Part shown: piece after piece, positions 63,975 through 64,000 of the stretch | Position numbering within the stretch: position 1 is the stretch's first letter | Layout: each line of letters begins with the position of its first letter | NCBI GenBank assembly: GCA_012510495.1 | Contig: JAAZHX010000183.1 | Location: 37,171 to 101,170, forward strand | Length of the DNA stretch: 64,000 nt | Direction of reading: 5' to 3' | DNA from: Smithella sp. | GTDB taxonomy: Bacteria; Desulfobacterota; Syntrophia; Syntrophales; Smithellaceae | Translations under genes and position numbers: made by a program | Notes under the pieces: model-generated | The model's input: only the letters and a program-made list of their open reading frames with translations | Databases searched by the model: none | What the model was told of the DNA's origin: nothing

Positions 63975-64000
63975 AGACTATTTCTTTGATTCTCAAATCC

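Noticed and set aside
1..64000. CRISPR arrays, rRNA genes, transposase genes, replication origin
   Set aside because: No regularly spaced direct repeats, no rRNA-like sequence and no transposase or DnaA-box cluster were seen on reading.

Overview
The window looks like a stretch of a Gram-negative, anaerobic, syntroph-like bacterium, most likely a deltaproteobacterium (Desulfobacterota, Syntrophales-like). This is an inference from gene content, not from a database match: a Kdo transferase (LPS), a type IV pilus operon, TatA/TatC, 3-hydroxybutyryl-CoA dehydrogenase and MaoC hydratases, the anaerobe-type homocysteine synthesis protein (DUF39), and a NtrC-type regulator. Most of the window is GC-rich core genome, but the first 6 kb is visibly AT-richer.

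Layout. (1) 1-6.3 kb: a probable defence or restriction module on the minus strand. It has an Eco57I-type adenine methyltransferase cut by the window edge and a helicase with an N-terminal phospholipase-D-like nuclease. Both lie on the 3' side of a tRNA-Leu(CAG) gene. (2) 6.4-13.6 kb, plus strand: ribF, asd, then a three-gene operon in which aspartyl-tRNA synthetase is fused at its C-terminus to a GatC-like domain, followed by a short GatA-like protein lacking the catalytic residues and a GatB. (3) 13.6-17.7 kb, minus strand: glnS, a PLP threonine/serine dehydratase, waaA. (4) 17.8-25.2 kb: rpe, hbd, an NYN nuclease, holA, a LOG-family protein, rpsU, a lipoate/octanoyl transferase next to gcvH, and an M24 aminopeptidase. 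(5) 25.2-31 kb, minus strand: pilMNOPQ with a TPR lipoprotein and ftsB. (6) 31-42.7 kb, minus strand: the classic translation/RNA operon tRNA-Gly, rimP, nusA, infB, ylxP, rbfA, nrnA, truB, rpsO, pnp, followed by dut and a homocysteine-synthesis gene. (7) 42.8-55.2 kb: prfC, a BaiN/YhiN flavoprotein, a DUF2600 (YtpB-like) terpene synthase, two small secreted proteins (one made of tandem repeats), a convergent sensor kinase and sigma-54 activator pair, two MaoC-fold proteins, and several small or secreted proteins. (8) 55.4-64 kb, plus strand: tatA, tatC, a class A penicillin-binding protein, then ilvB-ilvN-ilvC-ilvD behind a leader-peptide attenuator.

How they fit together. The asd product (aspartate semialdehyde) is the substrate of the DUF39 pathway to homocysteine. 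The AspRS carries residues associated with non-discriminating enzymes and is fused to GatC, while a separate GlnRS is present. The amidotransferase is therefore probably needed for Asn-tRNA(Asn) rather than Gln-tRNA(Gln). The loss of the GatA catalytic residues leaves the nitrogen source open, and this is the most unusual part of the window. The ilv operon is probably controlled by ribosome-mediated attenuation that reads Ile/Leu/Val codons. The rpsO-pnp junction carries a long hairpin of the kind used for RNase III-linked control of pnp.
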